A stretch of DNA of 64,000 nt from JAFDWR01 sp038216655 (GTDB lineage: Bacteria; Armatimonadota; Fimbriimonadia; Fimbriimonadales; Fimbriimonadaceae), in contig JBBQPZ010000011.1 in the NCBI GenBank assembly GCA_038216655.1, forward strand, positions 67,724 through 131,723, given 5' to 3'. Positions within the stretch are counted from its first letter, which is position 1. Every line of letters begins with the position of its first letter. Position numbers and translations under genes: made by a program. The notes under the pieces were generated by a model. That model did no database searches and had not been told where the DNA came from. It saw nothing but the letters and a program-made list of their open reading frames with translations. Shown here piece after piece: positions 56,338 through 63,861 of this stretch.

Positions 56338-57915
56338 TCACCGCACGCACATGCAGGACGACACGATGGGGGTGTCGGACTTTGCCCAGACTCTCTTGAA
56401 CTCAGCAAGCGATGCTTTCGATGCGGCCGTCTGACCCTGGGCTTGCAGCGATTTCGAAAGCCCATACAGGGCCCAGCCGTTGTGGGGGAGGTTGGCGAGG
56501 TCGGCGCGGTAGACCGCCTCCGCCTCCTTGTACCGCTTCGCCTTCACCAGCACGGCACCGAGGGCGTGGCGGGTGGGCATGATCCAGTCGGGCGGCTCGT
56601 CGTAGCCCAGATTGTCCTCGGCCTTTACCGCGAGGGTGAGCTCTTGGACGGCTTGGTCGTTGTGGTCTTGGGCGAGAGCGATCTCTCCGGCGAGCATGTG
56701 GCGGCAGATCTCGACGATGGTTATGCCGGAACTCCGCCCGACTTGGCCCGTGCCCGCCGCGGGGGCGGCGGCTTCGAACGCCTTCTGCTCAGCGAGGGCG
56801 TCGGGGAGATTTCCTTTAGCGGCAAACGCGATGCCTCTGGCGTAATGGCGTACGGCGCGGCCGAGCGGCCATGGTTGGGACGATTCCGGGATCGCGAGGA
56901 TCTCATCCCAAAGCCCGAATCGAACCCGCACTTCGAGGGTCATTGGCGTGTATCCGTCGTTCGCCCGATCGACCGCCTCAAGTTTCCCCTGACGGAGTGA
57001 GGTGAACATCTTGTCGACCGCGTCCACCGCCAGCTTCCGCTGCCCGATCATCATCGCGGCGTACGCGAGCATCTCCTGGTTGTGCCTGCCGTACGGGTCG
57101 CTAAGCCCGGCGCCGGTGAGATTGGCCTTGATCGCGGCGGCGTTGGAGTCGATGGCGTCTTGCCAACGTCCGATGCGAACGTAGGTGTGGCTGGGCATGT
57201 GGACCATGTGGCTGACGCCCGGCAGAAGATTGAGGAGCCGGTCGGCGCTTGGCTCGGCCCACTCCGGATGCGGCCCGGCCTCGGCGGCGTGGATGTACAT
57301 ATGGAGGGCGAGGGGGTTATCGGGGGAGACCTTGAGCACGGCACGGATCGTGTCGATGATCTCGAGCGTGCCTTCCTCGGGGGTTCCGTCGCGATGCCAC
57401 TGCGCCCAGGGATGAAGGTCCATCATCGACTCGGCGAAGGCCGCGCCTACGTCGGGGTCGGTGGGGAAGTTGTGCCAGACCTCCCGCATCTTGCTCGCGT
57501 AGTTTTGGTAGAGAGGGGATTGGTCGTTAGGCGGCGGGCTCTGGTATCTCAGGATCGCCGCGTTGACCAACTGCCGTTCGACCTCGCTGGCGTGAGCTTG
57601 TTTTGCCTTAGCGAGCGATTCGGTGGCTTCCTTTTCAGATTCGGAACCGATGGTCGGGGCGTTAATATCCGGCCCATCGGCCATCGCGATGCCCCAGTAC
57701 GCCATCGCGCAATCGGGATCGAGTCGCGCCGCTTCCTTAAAAGCGTCGCATGCTGCTTCCTTGTTGAACCCGTAAAGGAAGGCCAGACCTTGGTCGAAAT
57801 AGGCCTGCGCTTCGACGCTTTGGGTGGTCACCGGTCGGTGGTAGTTCCCGATGCCCGTATAGTGCTTCGGCGGAGCGTGTAAAGAAAAAACGATGGCGAC
57901 GGCGGCAATCAGCAT
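56338..57915 (-). CDS. TPR-repeat protein, possibly exported
   Basis: 525 residues. A short hydrophobic start (MLIAAVAIVFSLHAPP) suggests export or anchoring. Helical repeats cover the rest: YFDQGLAFLYGFNKEAACDA, CAMAYWGIAMADGPDINAPT, then MYIHAAEAGPHPEWAEPSAD, MVHMPSHTYVRIGRWQDAID and NQEMLAYAAMMIGQRKLAVD. The conserved His-rich HMPSHTYVRIG segment is typical of a group of bacterial TPR proteins of unknown role. It lies on the opposite strand inside the ribosomal gene cluster, between the L2 and S19 genes. Confidence 0.85.
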   Translation of the reverse strand: MLIAAVAIVFSLHAPPKHYTGIGNYHRPVTTQSVEAQAYFDQGLAFLYGFNKEAACDAFKEAARLDPDCAMAYWGIAMADGPDINAPTIGSESEKEATESLAKAKQAHASEVERQLVNAAILRYQSPPPNDQSPLYQNYASKMREVWHNFPTDPDVGAAFAESMMDLHPWAQWHRDGTPEEGTLEIIDTIRAVLKVSPDNPLALHMYIHAAEAGPHPEWAEPSADRLLNLLPGVSHMVHMPSHTYVRIGRWQDAIDSNAAAIKANLTGAGLSDPYGRHNQEMLAYAAMMIGQRKLAVDAVDKMFTSLRQGKLEAVDRANDGYTPMTLEVRVRFGLWDEILAIPESSQPWPLGRAVRHYARGIAFAAKGNLPDALAEQKAFEAAAPAAGTGQVGRSSGITIVEICRHMLAGEIALAQDHNDQAVQELTLAVKAEDNLGYDEPPDWIMPTRHALGAVLVKAKRYKEAEAVYRADLANLPHNGWALYGLSKSLQAQGQTAASKASLAEFKRVWAKSDTPIVSSCMCVR

Positions 57916-58397
57916 TGGTTACCTCTGCAAGTCAACTATAGAATGGTTCTTTAGCAAAGTGGGCAACTTCGAACAGGCGACCGCGAAATCTTTCGAGGTG
58001 GTCACGATGTCAGCGGGAACTCAGTCTTCGCCGTCTAAGGGTGTCAGCAGTTCACCCTCCAACCTCCCTCAAGGGAGGCTTTAACTCGGGTGACTACGAA
58101 GGATTGGGTAGATATCACGGCGGGAACCCAGAGCGAATAGCCACCGAGCATCGGGTTCCAAACACCTAACACTTCCGCTCTGCCCCAACGCCTCCGAACC
58201 CAACGCTCTCCCCCTAGCGCGCGGCCCATTCTAATCGGGTATATTCTTTCGGCCCGGCCCATGGCTGGGTGCAGTGCACTGCCCTCCGATCTCAGATCGG
58301 GGACGGTACCCACAGGAGGAAGGCGTCTTTGGAACGGCGTCGGCTTGTTGATCGGACGATCCGCAGGTTGACAACGATTCCGAGCGCCCGATAGAGA
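57916..58397 (+). other. Non-coding region and S19 operon leader
   Basis: No gene is supported in 482 bases. Around 58155-58170 stands ACACCTAACAC, one of the dispersed GTGTTAG-type motifs. TATATT (58240-58245) is a possible -10 box for the S19 unit, without a clear -35. The leader that would follow (about 58252-58397) contains CAGTGCACTG and several short stems such as CCGATCTCAGATCGG, so it may be regulatory. AGAG lies just before the rpsS ATG. Confidence 0.45.
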
Positions 58398-58685
58398 ATG
58401 GCAAGAAGTTTAAAAAAAGGTTTCTTCGTGGACGACCACCTGATGAAAAAGGTGGACGCATTGAATGCGAGCGGTGAGAAGCGGCTGATCAAGACCTGGT
58501 CGCGACGCTCGACGATCACTCCCGACATGGTTGGCCACACGTTTGCCGTCCATGACGGACGCAAGCACGTTCCGGTGTTCGTCACCGAGAACATGATTGG
58601 ACACAAGCTCGGAGAATTCGCTCCGACTCGTACCTACCGAGGCCATGCCGGACAGATGGTCGACAGGGGGACGAAGATTCGCTAA
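58398..58685 (+). CDS. rpsS: 30S ribosomal protein S19
   Basis: 95 residues, normal size. S19 lies in the head of the small subunit near the A-site bridge. MARSLKKGFFVDDHLMKKVD, then WSRRSTITPDMVGHTFAVHD and GEFAPTRTYRGHAG are canonical. It begins the second ribosomal unit, preceded by a long leader rather than by rplB. Confidence 0.97.
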   Translation: MARSLKKGFFVDDHLMKKVDALNASGEKRLIKTWSRRSTITPDMVGHTFAVHDGRKHVPVFVTENMIGHKLGEFAPTRTYRGHAGQMVDRGTKIR

Positions 58686-58690
58686 GGAGA

Positions 58691-58712
58691 GTGTTAGGTG
58701 TTAGGTGTTAGG
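58691..58712. repeat. GTGTTAG heptanucleotide tandem repeat
   Basis: Three perfect copies of GTGTTAG plus one base lie in the space between rpsS and rplV. Single or double copies of the same motif occur inverted near 56309-56330 and 58158. The period of 7 bases matches that of the CGATTCA array at 48004. Confidence 0.8.
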
Positions 58713-58798
58713 TTCAACTGACGCCGTCGCCACACCTTCTCGCGGTACACTAAGCGGCCTTTGCGTACAGCGCCGGACCGCCTCTAGGTTTAAAGAAG

Positions 58799-59398
58799 AT
58801 GGAAGTTAAAGCAGTCGGAAAATACATGCGGGTTCAGCCGCGAAAGGTCCGGATCATTGCGGACGAGATTCGTGGCAAGACGGCGAACCACGCGGCGGCA
58901 CTCCTGCGCTATCACACCTCGAAGGGTGCGAAGATGCTGCGCAAAGTGCTAATCAGCGCTATGGCCAACGCCCAGGAGAACAACGGTTTGTCGGTTGACC
59001 GACTCGTGATCTCCGCAATTACTGTGGATGAAGGGCCCCGCCTCAAGCGGATGCAGGCTCGCGCCATGGGTCGTGGCAACCGGATCGTCAAGAAGTCGAG
59101 TCACATCACGGTGACCGTCGAAGACCAGGATCCGAAGATTGCGGTCAAGCCGCACGGCACGAAGGCGAAGGTCCGACCGACCTTTGCAACGGCTAAAGGC
59201 AAGAAGGCTGCCGGTCCTACGATCGCCGCCCCCGCCAAGGCCAGTAAAGTTGCCGAAGAAGAAGTAACCGAAGTCGTCGCTCCTGAGGCCGCTGTCGAAG
59301 AGACAGCGGCCTCGGTTGCGGAAGAAGCGACCCCGGTGACCGAATCAGAAGCTCCTGAAGAGGGAGCGTCGACCGAAGACCAAAAGGAGAACAACTAA
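58799..59398 (+). CDS. rplV: 50S ribosomal protein L22 with long acidic tail
   Basis: 199 residues, against about 110-120 usual. The first 115 residues are a normal L22 (KYMRVQPRKVRIIADEIRGK and the tunnel loop RLKRMQARAMGRGNRIVKKS). Residues about 120-199 form an Ala/Glu/Val-rich acidic tail (KASKVAEEEVTEVVAPEAAV and ASTEDQKENN). The tail would project from the ribosome surface. It precedes rpsC by 2 bases. Confidence 0.96.
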   Translation: MEVKAVGKYMRVQPRKVRIIADEIRGKTANHAAALLRYHTSKGAKMLRKVLISAMANAQENNGLSVDRLVISAITVDEGPRLKRMQARAMGRGNRIVKKSSHITVTVEDQDPKIAVKPHGTKAKVRPTFATAKGKKAAGPTIAAPAKASKVAEEEVTEVVAPEAAVEETAASVAEEATPVTESEAPEEGASTEDQKENN

Positions 59399-59400
59399 CC

Positions 59401-60195
59401 GTGGGTCAGAAAATTCATCCAGTCGGCCTGCGCGTCGGCGTGATTCGTGGCTTTGACAGCCATTGGTATTTCAACAAGAAGGGCTACAAGTCCGCCCTTG
59501 AGCAGGATCACCAGATCCGGCACTTCATCAAGAGCCGCGTCGGCCTCGGCAACGTCTCCCGCGTGGAGATCGAACGAGCCGCCAACCGCGTCAAGGTGAA
59601 CATCTTCACTGCCCGCCCCGGTGCGATCATCGGTCGCGGCGGCAAGGGAATCGACGAGCTTACGGATCGGCTGAACATGCTGGTTCGCAAGGTTGACAAG
59701 ACGAACGTCGTTCAGGTGAACGTCACCGAGGTTCGCCAACCGGAGCTCGATGCTCAGCTCGTCGCCGAGAACATCTGCGCCCAGCTTGAGAAGCGAATCA
59801 GCCACCGTCGTGCGATGCGCCAGGCGATGACCCGCTGCATGCGACTCAACGGTCGCGGCATCAAGGTTCAAGTCTCGGGTCGCTTAGGTGGTTCGGAAAT
59901 CGCTCGCCGAGAGGGTGACAAGACGGGAAAGATCCCGCTTCACACGCTCCGTGCCGACATCGACTACGGACAGGCAACCGCGCGCACCGTTTACGGATCA
60001 GTAGGCTGTAAGGTCTGGATCTACAAGGGTGAAGTTCTCCCCGAGCGCCGTATGCGACCGGACGACGACAACAATATGCGCCGCGAGCCCCGCGCTCCTC
60101 GCCCGGCCCGCGCTGAGGAAACTCCCGCGGCGTTCGCCGCGACGAAGACTCCCGAAGCTGAGGCCCCGGCCAAGACCGAAGGAAGTGAAGCCTAA
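59401..60195 (+). CDS. rpsC: 30S ribosomal protein S3
   Basis: 264 residues, about 30-50 longer than usual because of a C-terminal Pro/Ala/Glu-rich tail (PRPARAEETPAAFAATKTPE). The KH domain (GAIIGRGGKGIDELTDRLNM) and the mRNA-entry part (RVSGRLGGSEIARREG-like VSGRLGGSEIARREG) are intact. It starts with GTG. Its stop is followed directly by the L16 ATG. Confidence 0.97.
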   Translation: MGQKIHPVGLRVGVIRGFDSHWYFNKKGYKSALEQDHQIRHFIKSRVGLGNVSRVEIERAANRVKVNIFTARPGAIIGRGGKGIDELTDRLNMLVRKVDKTNVVQVNVTEVRQPELDAQLVAENICAQLEKRISHRRAMRQAMTRCMRLNGRGIKVQVSGRLGGSEIARREGDKTGKIPLHTLRADIDYGQATARTVYGSVGCKVWIYKGEVLPERRMRPDDDNNMRREPRAPRPARAEETPAAFAATKTPEAEAPAKTEGSEA

Positions 60196-60660
60196 ATGTT
60201 GATGCCCAAGCGAGTTAAAGAAGGGCGTCGAAAGATGCACCGCGGACGGATGAAGGGTCCGGCCACGCAGGGAAATCGAATCTCGTTCGGCGAGTTCGCG
60301 ATCGTTGCGATGGAGCCGGCCTGGATTACCAGCCGCCAGATCGAATCTGCCCGTATCGCCATGACGCGCCACATCAAGCGCGGCGGAAAGGTCTGGATTC
60401 GAATCTTCCCTGACAAGTCCTACACCAAGAAGCCACTCGAAACCCGTATGGGTAAGGGTAAGGCACCGGTAGAAGGTTGGGTCGCGGTGGTTAAGCCCGG
60501 TCGCGTGCTGTTCGAGATGAACGGCGTCGCGGTCGATGTGGCCAAAGAAGCCATGCGCCTTGCCATCCACAAGCTTCCGATTCGCTGCAAGTTTGCCGTC
60601 AAGGCAGACCTCGAGACGGCCGCCGTAGCCACCCGCACCGAGGAAGCGGCCGCCGAATAA
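60196..60660 (+). CDS. rplP: 50S ribosomal protein L16
   Basis: 154 residues, about 15 longer than usual through a C-terminal EEAAAE tail. L16 contacts the A-site tRNA. MLMPKRVKEGRRKMHRGRMK, FGEFAIVAMEPAWITSRQIE and ETRMGKGKAPVEGWVAVVKP are canonical. There is no spacing from rpsC, so translation is probably coupled. Confidence 0.97.
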   Translation: MLMPKRVKEGRRKMHRGRMKGPATQGNRISFGEFAIVAMEPAWITSRQIESARIAMTRHIKRGGKVWIRIFPDKSYTKKPLETRMGKGKAPVEGWVAVVKPGRVLFEMNGVAVDVAKEAMRLAIHKLPIRCKFAVKADLETAAVATRTEEAAAE

Positions 60661-60665
60661 AGACC

Positions 60666-60872
60666 ATGAAAGATACAAAAGTTGCAGATCTCCGCGAGAA
60701 GAGCGTTCCGGAGCTTGAAGAGATGATCGCGCAGGAGCGCGCGGCGCTGTACAAAGCCCGCCGCGACTTGGTGTTTCGTCAAACGACGGACACCGCGGGC
60801 CTCAAGACTCGCCGCCACAACATCGCGCGGATGCTCACGCTCATCACCGAGAAGAAGCGAGGTAATTCGTAA
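60666..60872 (+). CDS. rpmC: 50S ribosomal protein L29
   Basis: 68 residues, typical. L29 is a helical hairpin at the tunnel exit that contacts L23. KVADLREKSVPELEEMIAQE and TRRHNIARMLTLITEKKRG are characteristic. It begins 5 bases after rplP, and its stop overlaps the S17 ATG by one base (TAATG). Confidence 0.93.
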   Translation: MKDTKVADLREKSVPELEEMIAQERAALYKARRDLVFRQTTDTAGLKTRRHNIARMLTLITEKKRGNS

Positions 60873-61219
60873 TGGCTAAAGCAGCCGCCACCGAAACCGC
60901 CAAGCCGAAGGTCGTCAAGGCGCCGAAGGTGAAGAAAGAAGCCGTAACGACTCCTGTCGAGACGGAAGCCGATCGCGGGCGCCGCAAGGTGCGAGAAGGG
61001 CTCGTCGTGTCCAACAAGATGGACAAGACGGTCGTCGTCGAGATTGCTCGACGTACGCAGCACCCGATCTACGGCAAGGTCGTTATCCGGTCGAAGAAGT
61101 TCAAGGCACACGATATCCTCGGGTGCGACGAAGGCGACCGCGTCGAAATCATGGAAACGCGCCCCATCAGCAAGGACAAGCGCTGGCGGGTCACGCAGAT
61201 TTTGGAGAAGGTCAAGTAA
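60872..61219 (+). CDS. rpsQ: 30S ribosomal protein S17 with N-terminal extension
   Basis: 115 residues, about 30 longer than usual. The added N-terminus (MAKAAATETAKPKVVKAPKV) is Lys/Ala/Pro-rich. The OB-fold core follows: KVREGLVVSNKMDKTVVVEI, HPIYGKVVIRSKKFKAHD and VEIMETRPISKDKRWRVTQI. S17 is a primary 16S binder. Confidence 0.96.
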   Translation: MAKAAATETAKPKVVKAPKVKKEAVTTPVETEADRGRRKVREGLVVSNKMDKTVVVEIARRTQHPIYGKVVIRSKKFKAHDILGCDEGDRVEIMETRPISKDKRWRVTQILEKVK

Positions 61220-61223
61220 ACGC

Positions 61224-61313
61224 TTAAGGCGGTGAAGGGGTAAGGCGGTAAGGGGGAAATCCCTTGAATCTCTCTCCCCCCCCGCCTTACTCCCTTACCC
61301 CTTACCTCCTTAC
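61224..61313. repeat. Inverted pair of G-rich TAAGG tracts between rpsQ and rplN
   Basis: TTAAGGCGGTGAAGGGGTAA and following (to about 61257) pairs with CCCCCCCGCCTTACTCCC through CTTACCTCCTTAC (about 61273-61313), forming a long imperfect hairpin within the operon. The arms are of the same type as the tract at 4385-4420. There is no T-run after the stem, so it is not an obvious terminator. Confidence 0.7.
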
Positions 61314-61372
61314 AATTTTGAGCAAGCGAACCGGCCATAAGCCGAACTCGCCTCTGCGACAGGAAAACAAAA

Positions 61373-61756
61373 ATGGTTCAGCAATTTACACGGCTCAAGG
61401 TGGCCGATAACAGTGGAGCGCGCGATGTCATGTGCATTCGCGTTCTGAAGGGGTCGCAGCCCCGATACGGTCGCGTCGGTGACATCATCGTCGCGTCGGT
61501 CAAGGTTGCCACGCCGAACATGCCGGTCAAGAAGGGCGACGTCATCCAGGCCGTCATCGTTCGGACCAAGAAGGCTTCTCGCCGCGCCGACGGGAGCACC
61601 GTTCGGTTCGACGACAACGCCTGCGTTCTCGTCACGAAGAAGGCCAAGGACAACGAGTACGATCCGCGCGGCACGCGCGTTTTCGGCCCGGTGGCCCGCG
61701 AACTTCGCGATAAGAACTTCATGAAGATCGTTTCGCTCGCTCCGGAGGTGGTCTGA
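61373..61756 (+). CDS. rplN: 50S ribosomal protein L14
   Basis: 127 residues. L14 forms part of the intersubunit face. MVQQFTRLKVADNSGARDVM, VKKGDVIQAVIVRTKK and GTRVFGPVARELRDKNFMKI are canonical. Its stop overlaps the L24 start as TGATG. A 153-base spacer with a large hairpin separates it from rpsQ. Confidence 0.97.
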   Translation: MVQQFTRLKVADNSGARDVMCIRVLKGSQPRYGRVGDIIVASVKVATPNMPVKKGDVIQAVIVRTKKASRRADGSTVRFDDNACVLVTKKAKDNEYDPRGTRVFGPVARELRDKNFMKIVSLAPEVV

Positions 61757-62166
61757 TGCCTACTAAAGCAGAACTCAAGCTCAAAGCCAAGCACACCAAA
61801 GTCAAGATCCGCAAGGGCGACAAGGTGATGATCATCTCAGGAAAGGACAAGGGCGAGGTCGGCTTCGTTGCCGCCGTGTCCCCCAAGGAGCAGAAGGTCA
61901 TCATTCTCAAGGAGAACGATGAGAATCCGGAGCAGCCGATCCCGCTGAACGCGGTCATCAAGCACCGGAAGGCGAAGGTGCAAGGCGAGAAGAGCGCCCG
62001 CATTCAGCTCCCGGCGCCGCTCCACATCAGCAACGTGATGGTCCTCGATCCGAAGACCAACCAGCCGACCCGCGTCGGCCGCCGCATTGAAGATGGCAAG
62101 CTCGTTCGTTTCGCAAAGAAGAGCGGAGAGCTCGTACCGAACGCGGACGTGATGGAAAAGAAGTAG
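61756..62166 (+). CDS. rplX: 50S ribosomal protein L24
   Basis: 136 residues, some 30 longer than E. coli L24. The KOW motif (KVKIRKGDKVMIISGKDKGE) is followed by VKHRKAKVQGEKS-like AVIKHRKAKVQGEKS and PLHISNVMVLDPKTNQPTRV, both family features. An inserted loop (KENDENPEQPIPLN) adds length. L24 starts large-subunit assembly. Confidence 0.96.
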   Translation: MPTKAELKLKAKHTKVKIRKGDKVMIISGKDKGEVGFVAAVSPKEQKVIILKENDENPEQPIPLNAVIKHRKAKVQGEKSARIQLPAPLHISNVMVLDPKTNQPTRVGRRIEDGKLVRFAKKSGELVPNADVMEKK

Positions 62167-62182
62167 AACAGACAGTGCTAAC

Positions 62183-62232
62183 TATTGAGTGTTAAGTATT
62201 AGAGGAAATTCTCGAATACTCAAAACTCAATA
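62183..62232. repeat. Inverted repeat between rplX and rplE
   Basis: ATTGAGTGTTAAGTATTAGAG is answered after GAAATT by CTCGAATACTCAAAACTCAAT with a few mismatches, so the 50 bases fold into a hairpin. The motif contains GTGTTAAG, related to the GTGTTAG unit elsewhere in the cluster. Confidence 0.65.
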
Positions 62233-62276
62233 CTGCGCAGCCCGGCCTGGTCGGAAATCAGGCAAATAAGGAAACC

Positions 62277-62873
62277 ATGGCAAAGAAAGATAAGCAGGAA
62301 GAGTCGGGTCCGGTTGGCAAGCTGCCGGCGCCTCGAATTAAGAAGAAGTATGCGGAAGAGGTCGTGCCTAAGATGCGCGAGCATTTCGCTTACAAGTCCA
62401 TCATGCAGGTCCCGCGTCTCGAGAAGATCGTGATCAACATGGGTACGGGCAGCAAGGAAAAGACGAGCGACAAGCACCAGGAGAATTCTCTGCGTGACTT
62501 GACTCTCATCTCGGGTCAGAAGCCGATCGTTACCAAGGCCAAAAAGGCCGTCTCGAACTTCAAAGTTCGCGAAGGCATGGAAGTTGGCGCGAAGGTCACC
62601 CTGCGCGGTAACCGGATGTATCACTTCTTCGATAAGCTCGCGACAGTGGTTTTGCCCCGTATTCGTGACTTCCAAGGTCTGAGTGCGAACAGCTTCGACG
62701 GCCGCGGCAACTATGCCCTTGGTCTGAAAGAACAGCTCGTGTTCCCGGAGATCCCGTACGATACGTTCGACCGCATTCGCGGTATGGACATCGTAATCTG
62801 CACCAGCTCGAAGACCGACGACGAAGCCCGTGTCTTCTTGAAGGCAATGGGGCTCCCGCTTCGCGAAAAGTAA
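62277..62873 (+). CDS. rplE: 50S ribosomal protein L5
   Basis: 198 residues, against about 180. L5 binds 5S rRNA and the tRNA elbow. The extra length is an N-terminal charged stretch (MAKKDKQEESGPVGKLPAPR). The core follows: MQVPRLEKIVINMGTGSKEK, ISGQKPIVTKAKKAVSNFKV, YALGLKEQLVFPEIPYDTFD and GMDIVICTSSKTDDEARVFL. It ends the cluster: a terminator follows, and S14/S8/L6 are not here. Confidence 0.97.
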   Translation: MAKKDKQEESGPVGKLPAPRIKKKYAEEVVPKMREHFAYKSIMQVPRLEKIVINMGTGSKEKTSDKHQENSLRDLTLISGQKPIVTKAKKAVSNFKVREGMEVGAKVTLRGNRMYHFFDKLATVVLPRIRDFQGLSANSFDGRGNYALGLKEQLVFPEIPYDTFDRIRGMDIVICTSSKTDDEARVFLKAMGLPLREK

Positions 62874-62893
62874 GAGCCCGGCAACAAAGAGCA

Positions 62894-62929
62894 GCCACCA
62901 TGAGTCCTTGACTTGTGGTGGCCTTTTTG
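62894..62929 (+). terminator. Intrinsic terminator after rplE, overlapping the next start
   Basis: GCCACCA (62894-62900) pairs with TGGTGGC (62916-62922), followed by CTTTTTG. The candidate GTG start of the next gene (62915) lies at the base of the 3' arm, so the terminator and the gene start overlap. Confidence 0.8.
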
Positions 62930-63286
62930 TGCCTCGCGGCGGCGATGTCCTTTCCCCGGGAATGGCATTCGATCTTTACGAATGGTAGTTCAGTCGACGA
63001 AAGATTGAGTTTGAACCTGGATGGAAATTTCGTGCTGAAGTGTGTAGGTGGATCGGAGCCTCACACTTTCCGGGGTCGTTATCGCTTCTTGTTCTACTCA
63101 GATTTAGGAGGTCCGACCGTCGAGTTAACCATTGCTAATATGCCGCCAAGTTCCGATCCAGATAACGACCAGATGTTGTTGCTTTACATCCCCTCCCTTC
63201 CCTATCTGACTGACATCATGACAACAGGATTTGCTCCCGCCGACCGGGAACGTGAGGTGCTTAAGCGATATCGGGCGCTGTCTTAA
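62915..63286 (+). CDS. Small exported hypothetical protein
   Basis: 123 residues if read from GTG 62915, which gives a short signal-like start (VVAFLCLAAAMS); ATG 62945 would remove it. The mature part reads SVDERLSLNLDGNFVLKCVG, TFRGRYRFLFYSDLGGPTVE and LLYIPSLPYLTDIM, suggesting a small beta barrel such as a lipocalin-like fold, with no firm family. It follows the L5 terminator and is lower in GC than its neighbours, so it may be a recent acquisition. Confidence 0.6.
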   Translation: MVAFLCLAAAMSFPREWHSIFTNGSSVDERLSLNLDGNFVLKCVGGSEPHTFRGRYRFLFYSDLGGPTVELTIANMPPSSDPDNDQMLLLYIPSLPYLTDIMTTGFAPADREREVLKRYRALS

Positions 63287-63330
63287 GCGGAGTCATGTCG
63301 TTTCGATCCGGCTAGTTTTCCAGGCTCTTC

Positions 63331-63861
63331 CTAACGCTGAACCTTCGGGACCCAGGCGGTCGTTCGCCCGCCGACCGTCTCACGGACGATGGGCCGTCCT
63401 GCGATCATCTCCGCTCCTTTGCCACCGCCCCAGCGGTGGTGAAAGAGCCAGGTGTCGGGGAATTGCTCGTAGTCCGCGTCGGTGTCGACGGCCTTTTGGA
63501 GGATGGCGTGGAGGTGGGCGCGTAGGGACTGGACTTCTTTGAGGGTTAGCGAGTTGCCGAGGCGTTTAGGGGCGAGGTGGGCTTGGTAGAGGGCCTCGTC
63601 GGCGACCCAGTTGCCGACGCCAGCAAAGAGGCCCTGGTCGAGCAGGATCGCCTTGAGCGGCGCTTTGCGCTTGACGAGCAGTTCGTGGAGCTTTTTGGCG
63701 TCGGGAAGCTCGTCGAGACTGTCGAACCCGAGTTTCTTGATGCGCGGATCGGATTCGGCATTCTCGGACAGCCACAGACGCCCAAGGCGGCGTCCGTCGG
63801 TGAAGGCGATCCGGCGTCCCTCCTCAGTCTCGATCAGGAGCTTGAGAAAGCGGGGAACCCC
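63331..63861 (-). pseudogene. mutM: Formamidopyrimidine-DNA glycosylase, 5' part cut off by an insertion element
   Basis: 176 residues of the C-terminal two thirds of MutM/Fpg are readable from 63861 to a TAG at 63331: GVPRFLKLLIETEEGRRIAF then TDGRRLGRLWL, the H2TH domain (ILLDQGLFAGVGNWVADEAL) and the closing GGRTTAWVPKVQR. The catalytic N-terminal Pro-Glu part is missing. At 63862 the sequence changes to the end of an IS3-like element, so the gene is interrupted and the rest should lie beyond the element. The C-terminal finger lacks all four zinc Cys residues, although the conserved Arg (GGRTT) remains. Functional loss is likely. Confidence 0.82.
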
